DNA from: Deltaproteobacteria bacterium | GTDB lineage: Bacteria > Myxococcota_A > UBA9042 | DNA length: 64,000 nt | Reading direction: 5' to 3' | Assembly: GCA_020632665.1 (NCBI GenBank) | Contig: JACKFC010000011.1 | Location: forward strand, 1-64,000 | Part shown: positions 35,869-50,638 of the stretch, in pieces | How the letters are laid out: every line of letters starts with the position of its first letter | Numbering within the stretch: the first letter of the stretch is position 1 | The notes under the pieces: generated by a model | Seen by the model: only the letters and a program-made list of their open reading frames with translations | Told to the model about the DNA's origin: nothing | The model's database searches: none | Translations under genes and position numbers: made by a program

Positions 35869-35910
35869 ACTTCGCGCCGCCGCCGACGTGCGGCATCGAT
35901 GGAGCCGCAG

Positions 35911-37665
35911 ATGCGTATGCCAGCAAGCCGCCACGACCGCCGTACCGCCCTCTCGGCGGCGATCCTCGCCGCGTCGTCCTTCCTCCCCGGCTGCGCCGTC
36001 GCCCCGGAACCCGAGGGCGGCCTCGAGCTGCACTTCGCCGCCCTCTCCGCCGGCGGCTGCCAGGCGACCAACAACGGCCGCAACGCGGTGCCCGACGAGG
36101 TCGACGGCCTGACGGTCGTGGTCGATATCGACGGCGTGCCGAAGCGCTACGAGCGGGCCAACCGGGCCGACGTCAACAAGGCGGCGCAGTGGCTGATCGG
36201 CAACGTCTCGGCCAACGTCCCGGTCGATGTGCAGGTCTATGGTTGCGCTGGCGGCAAAGCGCTTTGGGGTGGAACCACCCGCGGTCTGCAGATCGAAGAG
36301 CAGAAGGAGACGCAAGCGCACGTCTTCCTCGCCCCGGTCGGCAAGCTGGGTTGCACCGGCAGCGAGGCGACATCTGCCAGTGCCGGCGAGTCGAACCACC
36401 TCTCCCGCGCCCGCAGCCTCGCGGCGGCGGCAGCGCTCCCCGGTGGCGACGCAGTCGTCGTCGGCGGCCTTGGCAGCTACGCGGCCAGCGGAGACGGCAT
36501 CGCCGCGCGCGACGTCGACATTTACGACCACCAGGCCGGCAACTTCCACAAGGGCCCGCAGCTGCTCGAGGCGCGCGTCTGGCACCACGCCTTTGCCCTC
36601 TCGGACCGGCACGTCCTGGTGGTCGGCGGCGCAACCGGGGCCTCGCGCTACGGTGACGCATCGCTGCCGACGCCGCTGCTAATGCCGAAGCAGGCCGCGA
36701 GCGCGCGGCCGTCGAAGGCCGCCGAACTCCTCGACCTGCAGGCCGGCACGGCGGCGGTCTCCACAGCCGCGATCGGTGCTGGATCACGACTGCTCGCGTC
36801 AGCGGCACGTCATGGCGACGGCCTGCTCTTCGTCGGCGGCGTCGACGACGCGGGCGAGCCCGTCAAGGAAGGCACGCTGCTGAGCAACCTCGCCGATGTG
36901 GCGGCCGGTGGCGCCGGAACCAGCAAGGCCGTGCCGCTGGTGATCGCGCGCGCCCGGCCCGGCTTGCTGCGGCTGCATGACGGCTCGATGTTGGTCTGGG
37001 GCGGCAATGCCAGCGGCAAGCCGACCGAGCTGGGCGAGCGTTTGGTCGGCGACGCATCCTTCAAGGCCTTGGCCATCGACGGCGACGCCGGCCTGCTCGC
37101 CTCGACGACGATCGCGACGGTCGCGCCGCAGTTGGTGTCGCTCGGCGCGGCGAACGGCGTCGAGACGGTCCTGGTCTTCGGCGGTGCCGGCAAGGCGCTG
37201 TCGACCGCGGACGTGCCGAGCTACGCGGTCCGGATCGACGTCGCCGCCGGCAAGGCCACGCTGGTGGCGATCGCACCGCCGAGCGGCAAGGCCCTGGTCG
37301 GCGGCATCGCCGGCTTCGCCAAGGCTTACGGCAGCGCGGCCTTGGTCTCGGGCGGGCTGGTCGCGCTCAGCGGCGGCGCCCCGTGTGCTGCGGGCGATGA
37401 TTGCGTCATGGACGAGGTCTTCGCGGTGGCGATCGACGGCGCGGCCGAAGCTGCCCCGCTGGCGTTGACGATGGACTCGGTCGGGACCTTCGGCGGTCCC
37501 CGCTTCGGCGTGGCGGCGGTCGCAATCGACGCCGGCATCCTGTTGGCAGGCGGCCAATCCCATGCCGTCGACAGCGCAGCCGCCGGGGACGCCGTCTTGG
37601 ACCCGACGGGTCGGGTCGTTGCGGCTCCGCCCCCGGCGGCCGAGTTGGCGCTGATCTGCAAGTAG
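35911..37665 (+). CDS. Kelch-like beta-propeller lipoprotein
   Basis: A 584-residue exported protein. The signal region RRTALSAAILAASSFLPGC ends in a lipobox. A 120-residue N-terminal domain starts GLELHFAALSAGGCQATNNG. The rest consists of repeated blades with Gly-Gly pairs and alternating strands (SRARSLAAAAALPGGDAVVV, DRHVLVVGGATG, DGLLFVGGVDDAG, GVETVLVFGGAGKA, GAILLAGGQ-like end), the pattern of a Kelch/galactose-oxidase propeller. ATG 35911 has GGAG at normal spacing; ATG 35899 in frame is possible. It lies 42 bases after the amidase gene and is likely co-transcribed. The ligand is unknown. Confidence 0.75.
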   Translation: MRMPASRHDRRTALSAAILAASSFLPGCAVAPEPEGGLELHFAALSAGGCQATNNGRNAVPDEVDGLTVVVDIDGVPKRYERANRADVNKAAQWLIGNVSANVPVDVQVYGCAGGKALWGGTTRGLQIEEQKETQAHVFLAPVGKLGCTGSEATSASAGESNHLSRARSLAAAAALPGGDAVVVGGLGSYAASGDGIAARDVDIYDHQAGNFHKGPQLLEARVWHHAFALSDRHVLVVGGATGASRYGDASLPTPLLMPKQAASARPSKAAELLDLQAGTAAVSTAAIGAGSRLLASAARHGDGLLFVGGVDDAGEPVKEGTLLSNLADVAAGGAGTSKAVPLVIARARPGLLRLHDGSMLVWGGNASGKPTELGERLVGDASFKALAIDGDAGLLASTTIATVAPQLVSLGAANGVETVLVFGGAGKALSTADVPSYAVRIDVAAGKATLVAIAPPSGKALVGGIAGFAKAYGSAALVSGGLVALSGGAPCAAGDDCVMDEVFAVAIDGAAEAAPLALTMDSVGTFGGPRFGVAAVAIDAGILLAGGQSHAVDSAAAGDAVLDPTGRVVAAPPPAAELALICK

Positions 37666-37671
37666 GGGCGC

Positions 37672-39078
37672 CTACTTCTTCATCTGATAGGCGCGCGCCT
37701 TCATCGACTTCTTGTAATGCTCGCGGGCCGGCTCGGGTCGCGCAGCTGCTGCCGGAGCCGCCTCGGCCTGATCCTCGGCCTCGTCTGCGGCCTTGGAGAG
37801 CGCCTTGTTGCCACTCTGACGGGCGAGATCCTTGGCGCGTTGCGAGGCGGCACGGAGTCGGCGCTGCGCCTCCTGGCCACGGCCACGCTTCACGAGCTCC
37901 GCCGACTCCTTCATCTCCTCGGCGAGATGATGCTCTTCGTAGCGACCGAGCACCTTCTGGTCGCGCTCGCGCTCGACCCGGCGCGGGTCATCCACGACGT
38001 CGACGTCGACATCGGCGTGGTCGTGCAAGGTCTCGCCGCTGCGGTCTTCGAAGCCGATCTCGAGGTCGGCCAGACGCTGGCGGCCCTGGCGGTCGCAGCG
38101 CAGTTCGAGCGAAAGCAGCACGCTGCGCTCGGCGCCCGAGGCGAGATCTCCGAGCGGGATCTCCACGCCGCCGTCGCCGAAGGGCTCGCTGACATAGCCG
38201 AGGACCTCACGCACACGGACGCCGTTGGAGGGGCGAACCCGCAGCGCCACCCGTCGCGCCGCGGTGGTCATCATCCGCTCGAGCTCGGTACCGAACGTGT
38301 CGGCGAGGCGCTCGGAGTCCCGCACGTAGTAGTACGAGCCGTTGCCGCCGTCGGCGACCGCCGTCATCGTGTCCTCGTTGTAGTCGAGGCCGAGGCCGAT
38401 GGTCGTGGTGACGATGCCGTCGGCAGCGAAACGTCGGGCGATACGCGAGAGGCCGTCGCCGCTCTGCACGCCCACGTTGGCGTTGCCATCCGAGACCAGC
38501 AGGATCCGGGTCGGCCGGTCGCCACGACGGGCGCGCTGCAGCTGCTCGGCCGCGCGCCGCAGGCCACCCTCGAGGAAGGTCGAGCCGGTGGGCTCCATCC
38601 GGTCGATGACACGGAGCAGATCGTCGCGCTGCGCAGGGCTGAACGAGCGGGCCGGCCAATCAACGTGGACGTCGGAAGCATAGCTCACGATCGATACGAT
38701 ATCGCCCGGCTCGAGCCGACGGATCGCTGCGCGCGCGGCCTCGGCGGCGTCCTGCCACTTGCTGCCGCGCATCGAGCCGGAACGGTCGAGGACGATCGCC
38801 ATCGCAATGGGCCGGCGCTTCGCCGCTTGTAGGCGGTCGGCGCGGACCTTGACCTCGACCAGCACGCGTCCGGGACCACGCCAGTTCATCAGCGGATGCG
38901 AGCTGCGGACCTCCCAACGCAAGGGGCCGACCTGCGCGCCTTGGCAGTCCCCTCCGCGGTCCCGGTGCCGGCCATGCCCCGGCGGACAAGCGAGGGCGAG
39001 CCCCGGGATGAGGAGCGCGAGAAGGAAGGGGAGCCAGGTCGGTCGTGGTCGGGGCGGCAAGGGTTGGAGCGTCGGCAT
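37672..39078 (-). CDS. Secreted von Willebrand factor A domain protein
   Basis: A 468-residue exported protein. The signal segment WLPFLLALLIPGLALACPPG allows cleavage after ALA. A vWA domain begins around residue 100 with the MIDAS motif DRSGSM (DxSxS), then a Thr in the GSTFLEGGL loop and VSDGNANVG. A beta-rich region follows, and a charged, helical C-terminus rich in Ala, Glu and Lys (EEHHLAEEMKESAELVKRGR). It resembles the YfbK-type vWA family. ATG 39078 has GAGGAGG at correct spacing; the frame is open to 39111. It converges with the Kelch-like gene six bases away and diverges from lipA. It is likely a metal-dependent adhesion or scaffold protein. Confidence 0.85.
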   Translation of the reverse strand: MPTLQPLPPRPRPTWLPFLLALLIPGLALACPPGHGRHRDRGGDCQGAQVGPLRWEVRSSHPLMNWRGPGRVLVEVKVRADRLQAAKRRPIAMAIVLDRSGSMRGSKWQDAAEAARAAIRRLEPGDIVSIVSYASDVHVDWPARSFSPAQRDDLLRVIDRMEPTGSTFLEGGLRRAAEQLQRARRGDRPTRILLVSDGNANVGVQSGDGLSRIARRFAADGIVTTTIGLGLDYNEDTMTAVADGGNGSYYYVRDSERLADTFGTELERMMTTAARRVALRVRPSNGVRVREVLGYVSEPFGDGGVEIPLGDLASGAERSVLLSLELRCDRQGRQRLADLEIGFEDRSGETLHDHADVDVDVVDDPRRVERERDQKVLGRYEEHHLAEEMKESAELVKRGRGQEAQRRLRAASQRAKDLARQSGNKALSKAADEAEDQAEAAPAAAARPEPAREHYKKSMKARAYQMKK

Positions 39079-39254
39079 GATGTCCTCCTCGGGCAAGGGC
39101 CCGAAGCGCACAGACGCGCGAGGCGGCGTGGCGATCTACGCCCGGGCGATCTTTTTTCACCGCGGCCTTGGCGCGCCCGTGGTGGTATTTCGGCCGGCGT
39201 GGCCTATTCTCCGGCCGCCCCGGCTCATCGACGGCGCCGGGTGCCGGAGTCCCG

Positions 39255-40200
39255 ATGCGCCTGCCGCCCGAACGCCTGAGCCTGCTGCGCGAGCGACGCG
39301 CCGACCGTGAACCCGGCGCCAAGCGTCGCCTGCCACCGTGGATGCGCGCCCAACTTCCGGGCGGCGAGCGCTACGCCACCATCAAGCAGAACCTGCGTGA
39401 GCGCGGGTTGTTCACCGTCTGCGAAGAGGCGCAGTGCCCGAATATCGGCGAGTGCTGGAACGAAGGCACCGCGACGCTGATGTTGATGGGCGAAACCTGC
39501 ACGCGGACATGCAGGTTCTGCGCGGTGAAGCACGAGCGCCAGCCGCCGCCGCTCGACCCGGGCGAGCCGAACCACGCTGCCGAGCAGGTCGCGTTGATGG
39601 GGCTGAACTACGTGGTGATGACCAGCGTCAACCGCGACGACCTCCCAGACGGCGGCGCTGCCCACCTGCGGGCCTGCGTCGAGGCCGTGCGCGAGCGCAA
39701 CCCGGACACGCTGGTCGAAGTCCTGATGCCCGATTTCGAGGGGCGCGCCGCGGACGTCGCCACCGTGGTGGCCGGCGCGCCGCACGTCTTCGCGCACAAC
39801 GTCGAGACCGTGCCGCGGCTGACGCCCCGGCTGCGCGACAAGCGGGCCAGCTTCGAGCAATCGCTGGCGGTGCTGGCGGCGGCCAAGGCGGCCTCGTCTG
39901 CGGTGCTGACCAAGAGCTCGATCATGGTCGGCGCGGGCGAGACCGACGAAGAGATCGTCGCCTCGATGGCCGCGCTCCGCAGGGTCGACTGCGACGCGCT
40001 CACGTTGGGGCAATACCTGCGGCCGAGCGCCTGGCACCACCCAGTCGATCGTTTCGCGACGCCGGAGGAATTCGCCCGCTGGGAGTCCATCGGCAACGAG
40101 ATGGGCTTCCGCTACGTCGCAAGCGGTCCGCTGGTTCGCTCGAGCTACCGCGCGGGTGAGTTCTATCTGCGCGCCCTGGTGGAGCAGCGCGCCGCCGGCG

Positions 40201-40211
<11 letters not shown>
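39255..40211 (+). CDS. lipA: Lipoyl synthase
   Basis: A 318-residue radical SAM enzyme that inserts two sulphurs into octanoylated lipoyl domains. Both clusters are visible. The auxiliary cluster ligands are Cys56-x4-Cys61-x5-Cys67 in CEEAQCPNIGEC, and the SAM cluster is C82TRTCRFC89. Other family motifs are ERYATIKQNLRERGL, VNRDDLPDGGA, FAHNVETVPRLTPRLRD, LTLGQYLRPS and the terminal Ser in GPLVRSSYRAGE, which ligates the auxiliary cluster. Start ATG 39255 gives the usual length. No lipB is adjacent. The last 11 bases overlap the 3' end of the convergent MopE-like gene. Confidence 0.95.
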
Positions 40212-46179
<5,968 letters not shown>

Positions 46180-46297
46180 CTCGACCTCCGCGGCGCGATC
46201 GCGGCCTGGTCGGTCCACGGGTGCGCGCTCGAATGGCGCAGGTTAGCCGGCCCGTCGGCTCGCAGCAACCGTAGCCCAGCGCGCCCGGTGCCGCAGA

Positions 46298-47803
46298 TCA
46301 CCCCGAGCGCCGTGCACGTACCAACCATTGGTTCCCGCTGCCAGGGCCTACGGCGATGGCCTCCTCGACCACCAGTTCGGGCGTCGTCGCGAGCGCGGCC
46401 AGGGCCTCGTCTGCGCCGTCGTTGCGGTAATGTTCGAACGGCGTCTCGCTGACGGGCACCGCGTGGGCCCGCTCGGCCGCCTCTCGGCTGCGCAATAGGG
46501 CGAACGCGACGTTGTCGACCAAGAGCAAGCTGCCACCGGGACGAAGCACACGCGCCGCCTCGCGAAGCAGCCGCTCGGGTTCGCGGAGGTGATTCCAGGC
46601 CCGCAGGACCATGACGTGATCGACCGTCCCGTCGGGCAGCGGCAGGGCCTCACCGACGCCACGGCAGAGCCGCGCGCCCGGAAGGGTGCGGCGCAGCGCC
46701 GCGAGGGACGCAGGATCGGGTTCGACGGCGACGTAGCGCACATCGCCGGCGGCCAGCGCCGCGCCGAGCTCGGCGAGGTAGCGCAAGGGGCCCGCGCCAA
46801 CGTCGACGACCACGCCGCGAAGCGCGCGCATCCGGGCGAGCATCGCCGCTTCTTCGGCCTCGAACGGGATCGCGCCGCTGATTTCCCAACGCGCCGGGAC
46901 CAGAGCCCCATCGTCGTTCCCTTCGGCGGCCACCACCATGCGCAGCCCGGCCAGATCGGCAGCGAAGTCGTCGAGTCGCACTTTCTCCGACCGATCCAGC
47001 CAGACCTGACCGCGACGGTGCACCGCCAGGGCCAACTCCTGCTCGCTCCAATTCGAATCATGACAGCGATAGCGACGCCACGTCGCGGCCTCTGTGCGCA
47101 GCAGCAAGCTTCGGGTCACCTCGTTCGGATCCACGGCGAGCGCCGTGGGATCGGCGTGCTCGGCGTCGGCCACGAAATCGACCTGGTTGCTGACCGTGGC
47201 GGGTGGCGGCAACGCGGGCCAGCCACCGAGGGGCCCCGGACAGAGTGACTGCAGCCTGCACCCTGAACATGCCGGAACGAAATCACGGCGCTGCACATCG
47301 AGACGCAGCCGGACGTCACCCAACGCCGCCTCACCAGGCTCACTGCATCCCGGCCAACCGGTCGCGGCCCAGCGGATCCACGGCAGACGTGCAGCGGCCA
47401 GCCGCTCGCGGAAGCTGGAGAACGCCGAGCCGTGATGTGTCACGGCGTCGGCTGGGCCCGGCGTCACGGCCAGCACGAGGGGTGCGTCGGTCCGCAGCAA
47501 GGCGTCGAACACAGAATCCGGTGTCGACAATGGGACCTCGACCGCGAGGGTCAAACCGACACGGCGCAATGCTCCGGCGAGGCGGGTCAGCGTCGCTGCG
47601 TCTCCTGTTGTCGAAGCTGCGATCGCCAGACCATGGCCGCCTCGGGAGTGGATCGTCCGCGCCGCGCGCGTGAGATCGGCGGGGCGCTCGGCCAACAAGA
47701 CGGCGGCGCGCAGTTCGAGCCGCCGCAATCCCAGCGTCGGGCGGCGGTCGGCTGCGGGCGGCAAGGTCGGTAAATCGTGGGCCAACGTGACTCCATCACA
47801 CAC
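46298..47803 (-). CDS. Methyltransferase with degenerate radical-SAM-like N-terminal region
   Basis: About 501 residues. The C-terminal 200 form a class I SAM-dependent methyltransferase: VVVDVGAGPLRYLAELG (motif I), VAVEPDP, GVGEALPLPDGTVDHVMV, and LREAARVLRPGGSLLLVDN. The first 220 residues show an alternating strand/helix pattern like a radical SAM barrel (LRRLELRAAVLLAERPADLT) and a Cys cluster near 200 (ACSGCRLQSLCPG) like the end of some radical SAM proteins, but no CxxxCxxC is in frame. Just upstream, in another frame, lies a stretch that would give LACTLACGCIRRHAP if one base near 47837 were absent, so a frameshift or decayed gene is possible. Start GTG 47803 is uncertain. The substrate is unknown. 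Confidence 0.6.
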   Translation of the reverse strand: MCDGVTLAHDLPTLPPAADRRPTLGLRRLELRAAVLLAERPADLTRAARTIHSRGGHGLAIAASTTGDAATLTRLAGALRRVGLTLAVEVPLSTPDSVFDALLRTDAPLVLAVTPGPADAVTHHGSAFSSFRERLAAARLPWIRWAATGWPGCSEPGEAALGDVRLRLDVQRRDFVPACSGCRLQSLCPGPLGGWPALPPPATVSNQVDFVADAEHADPTALAVDPNEVTRSLLLRTEAATWRRYRCHDSNWSEQELALAVHRRGQVWLDRSEKVRLDDFAADLAGLRMVVAAEGNDDGALVPARWEISGAIPFEAEEAAMLARMRALRGVVVDVGAGPLRYLAELGAALAAGDVRYVAVEPDPASLAALRRTLPGARLCRGVGEALPLPDGTVDHVMVLRAWNHLREPERLLREAARVLRPGGSLLLVDNVAFALLRSREAAERAHAVPVSETPFEHYRNDGADEALAALATTPELVVEEAIAVGPGSGNQWLVRARRSG

Positions 47804-47983
47804 GACGCTCGGGGCGTGTCGACGGATGCAGCCACATGGCCAGCGTGCAGGCAAGTGTGCGCCCTGCCCCGCCCCGCACCTCGGACTCGATGCCCACGGA
47901 CCGGCAGGACCGCCTTTGCCGATTGACGCGACGACACTGAGGCAGTAGGTTGGGGTCTCGGACGTTTCCGCCTGGGGGTTGCC

Positions 47984-48445
47984 ATGTCCATCAATCGTCG
48001 TGAATTCATCAGCTTGGTCGGTACTTCGGTCGCCGGCGCCACCGCGGTTGCGGTCGGCGCGCGCGCGCTCGGCACCGGCTCCGTCTCGGACGCGCCGCTC
48101 GGCGCTGCCGACTGGACCATCGCGGAGGTCGGCCAAGTCGACCGCGGTGCCGTTCCCTTCGTCCTCGAGCGTCGCGGCAGCGGCGAGCGCATCCGGATCG
48201 AGGCGTGCCGTCGCGGCTCGCGTCAGCAGCCGGTCGCACAGAGCCGTGACCTCGATCTCTTCCTCGCCAACAACGGCGATGGCGTGGCCCGCACGGCGCG
48301 CGAGCACGAGCTCGTCGCCCGCGCTCTGGCCCGCCACATCGACGCGCAGCACACGCCGGTCCCCGCGACCGTGGTTTCGCTCGACGACCGTCACGCGCGT
48401 CACCGCGAGCTCTTCAGCACCGCCGACGACCTGGCCAACAGCTAG
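47984..48445 (+). CDS. Small Tat-exported protein
   Basis: A 153-residue protein with a clear twin-arginine signal, NRREFISLVGTSVAGATAVAVG, and a possible cleavage after GARA. The mature part of about 125 residues is soluble. It contains IAEVGQVDRGAVPFVLERRG, RIEACRRGS, and an Asn/Asp-rich helix region SRDLDLFLANNGDGVA. No domain was recognised. Tat export suggests it folds or binds a cofactor before crossing the membrane; a single Cys and three His are present. It is divergent from the methyltransferase gene, sharing a 180-base intergenic region, and is followed by a good rho-independent terminator at 48555-48595. Confidence 0.7.
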   Translation: MSINRREFISLVGTSVAGATAVAVGARALGTGSVSDAPLGAADWTIAEVGQVDRGAVPFVLERRGSGERIRIEACRRGSRQQPVAQSRDLDLFLANNGDGVARTAREHELVARALARHIDAQHTPVPATVVSLDDRHARHRELFSTADDLANS

Positions 48446-48554
48446 GCTGTCCGACCAGCACGGTTCCGAAGCCCCCAGCCGTTTCATGCGGCGGACCGTG
48501 GTGAGACCGGACCCGAGCCTGCAGCAGCGGGTACGGTGGTGCGATGCGAATCGT

Positions 48555-48595
48555 CGCGCGAGGTCATCGCAAGATGGCCTCGCGCGGTTGTTTTT
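48555..48595 (+). terminator. Rho-independent terminator after the Tat-exported protein gene
   Basis: A 13-base-pair stem (CGCGCGAGGTCAT with ATGGCCTCGCGCG, one G-U pair) and a six-base loop CGCAAG are followed by GTTGTTTTT. It sits about 110 bases after the stop at 48445 and just before the 3' end of mreB on the opposite strand, so it ends the plus-strand transcript. Confidence 0.75.
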
Positions 48596-48635
48596 GCGTG
48601 AGTTTGGGTTTGCGTGAGATGGGGCGCCGCTCAGG

Positions 48636-49667
48636 CTAGCGCAGGGTGACTTCGCGCAGCAGGACCGGGTTGTCGAGCACGACGCCGGCCCCGAGCACCA
48701 CGGCGCTGGTCGGATCATCGGCAACGAGGACGGGGAGTCCGGTCTCCTCGCGCAGCAGGATGTCGAGGCCGCGGAGCAAAGCGCCGCCGCCGGCGAGGAC
48801 GATGCCCTTGTCGACGATGTCGGCAGAGAGCTCGGGCGGCGTCTTCTCGAGCGCGACACGCAGCGACGCGACGATCTCCTGCAGCGGCTCGGAGAGCGCC
48901 TCGCGGATCTCCTCGGAGTGCACGGTGACGGTCTTCGGCACACCATGGGTGATGTCGCGGCCACGGGCCTCGGCCTGCTCGAGTTCACGCACCTGCCACG
49001 CGCTGCCGATGCGGAGCTTGAGCTGTTCCGCGGTGCGCTCGCCGACCAGCAGGTTGTATTTGCGCCGCAGGTGCTGCTGGATCGCGGTGTCCATGCGATC
49101 GCCGCCGACCTTGAGGCTCTCGGAGTACACGATGCCGGCGAGTGAGATGACGGCAATTTCCGTCGTTCCGCCGCCGATGTCGACGATCATATTGCCGGCG
49201 GGCTCGGTCACCGGGAGGCCGGCGCCGATCGCGGCAGCCATCGGCTCTTCGATCAGGTAGACCTCACGCGCGCCGGTCGACTCGGCGCTCTCCCGCACGG
49301 CCCGCTTCTCTACGTCGGTGATGCCGAAGGGCACGCAGATGATGACGCGTGGCCGCACCAGCGCCCGGCGTGGCGAGACGCGGGTGATGAAAGTGCGCAG
49401 CATCGCCTCGGCGACCTCGAAGTCGGCGATGACGCCGCCCTGCAGCGGGCGGATCGCGTCGATGCCCTGCGGCGTGCGGCCGAGCATCTCCTTGGCGTCC
49501 TTGCCGACCGCGAGGACCCGGCGCTCACCGCGCCGGTCGGTCTGCACCGCGACCACGCTCGGCTCGTTGCTGACGATGCCACGGCCCTTCATGTAGATGA
49601 GGGTCGTCGCCGTCCCAAGGTCGATGGCGAGGTCGTGCGAGACGAAGTTGTCGAAGAATCCGCGCAC
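48636..49667 (-). CDS. mreB: Rod shape-determining protein MreB
   Basis: A 343-residue bacterial actin that polymerises under the inner membrane and guides lateral wall synthesis. Visible motifs include phosphate 1 HDLAIDLGTATTLIY, VGKDAKEMLGRTP, RPLQGGVIADFEVAEAMLR, the connect region VPFGITDVEKRAVRES, phosphate 2 MIVDIGGGTTEIAVISL, and the adenosine motif GIVLAGGGALLRGLD. GTG 49667 gives the family-length N-terminus RGFFDNFVSHDLAIDLG and has AAAGGAG at good spacing; the frame is open to 49820, but that part lies over the opposite gene start. No mreC, mreD or rodA follows, so mreB is separate here. This implies a rod-shaped or elongating cell. Confidence 0.95.
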   Translation of the reverse strand: MRGFFDNFVSHDLAIDLGTATTLIYMKGRGIVSNEPSVVAVQTDRRGERRVLAVGKDAKEMLGRTPQGIDAIRPLQGGVIADFEVAEAMLRTFITRVSPRRALVRPRVIICVPFGITDVEKRAVRESAESTGAREVYLIEEPMAAAIGAGLPVTEPAGNMIVDIGGGTTEIAVISLAGIVYSESLKVGGDRMDTAIQQHLRRKYNLLVGERTAEQLKLRIGSAWQVRELEQAEARGRDITHGVPKTVTVHSEEIREALSEPLQEIVASLRVALEKTPPELSADIVDKGIVLAGGGALLRGLDILLREETGLPVLVADDPTSAVVLGAGVVLDNPVLLREVTLR

Positions 49668-49770
49668 GGCGCTCCTTTCACCGCGCGGACGATACCCGCG
49701 GCGAGGGTCGATTGCCAACAACGGCGCCACCGTGGGAAGGTGGCCCCCGATGCATCGCTGAGGAGGCTGC

Positions 49771-50616
49771 ATGGCAGGGAATTTTCGGCCGATCGAGCGC
49801 GTCTCGATGTTCCGAACCATGGCGGCAGTGGCGTGGGATCCGCCGCGCGATCCGACGATCTACGGCGGTCACGACATGGACGCGACCCAGCTGCTCGACT
49901 GGCTGGAGCGCAAACGGGCCGAGACCGGCGTCAAGCTGACCCCGACCCACGCCGTGGCACGCGCCTTCGCCTTGGTCCTCGCCCGCAACCCAGGCCTGAA
50001 CGTGACCGTGCGACGTGGTCGGCTCTACCAACGCGAGCGAGTCGACGTCTTCGTCCAGGTCGCGGTGCCGCCGAGCAACGCGCCGCAGGGGGCCAGCCAG
50101 AAGGCGGATCTGACCGGCGTGCTGGTCCGCGACGCGGAGACAAAGGACGTCGTGGGGATCGCCGAGGAGCTGCGGGCCAAGGCCGAGCGGATCCGTCAAG
50201 GCGACGACCCCATGCTCGCGGCGACGAAGAAGAACCTCTCGTGGATGCCGCCGCTGCTGATGCATTGGGCGATCCGCGCCGCGACCTGGCTGAGCCACGA
50301 CCTCGGGCTCGACCTCTCGGGGCTGGGCATCGCCAACGATCCCTTCGGATCGGTGATGGTGACCTCGCTCGGGATGTTCGGAGTCGGCCACGCTTGGGCG
50401 CCGCATTTCCCGAGCGCGAAGGGCCTCGGGGTGGTGCTGGTCGGCGCCGCTGAGGATGGCGTCAAGGTGATCGACGGCGAGATCCGGATCCGCAAGCTGA
50501 TGCCCGTGATGGTCACGCTGGACCACCGCACCGTCGACGGCTTCCAGGCCAGCGTGCTGGCGCGCGATGTGCGGTTGCTGCTCGAAGAGCCCGAGCGCCT
50601 CGACGACGCGCCATAG
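49771..50616 (+). CDS. Stand-alone 2-oxoacid dehydrogenase E2-type acyltransferase domain
   Basis: A 281-residue protein consisting only of the catalytic domain of dihydrolipoamide acyltransferases (chloramphenicol-acetyltransferase fold). The active site DHRTVDGFQA at about 251-260 has the catalytic His252, and the SVMVTSLGMFGVGHAWAP strand and a VDVFVQVAVP region fit the family. No lipoyl domain or peripheral-subunit-binding domain is present, so it cannot work as a normal E2 core on its own. It may be an uncharacterised acyltransferase, or a partner that borrows a lipoylated protein. GAGGAGG lies before the ATG. The gene is divergent from mreB; no E1 or E3 gene is near. Confidence 0.85.
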   Translation: MAGNFRPIERVSMFRTMAAVAWDPPRDPTIYGGHDMDATQLLDWLERKRAETGVKLTPTHAVARAFALVLARNPGLNVTVRRGRLYQRERVDVFVQVAVPPSNAPQGASQKADLTGVLVRDAETKDVVGIAEELRAKAERIRQGDDPMLAATKKNLSWMPPLLMHWAIRAATWLSHDLGLDLSGLGIANDPFGSVMVTSLGMFGVGHAWAPHFPSAKGLGVVLVGAAEDGVKVIDGEIRIRKLMPVMVTLDHRTVDGFQASVLARDVRLLLEEPERLDDAP

Positions 50617-50638
50617 CTTCGCAGCCAGGCTCCGGACG

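Noticed and set aside
32665..36612. Open frame of about 1300 codons on the minus strand across the amidase and Kelch-like genes
   Set aside because: It spans two opposite genes with clear motifs and their intergenic gap; its translation shows only high-GC composition.
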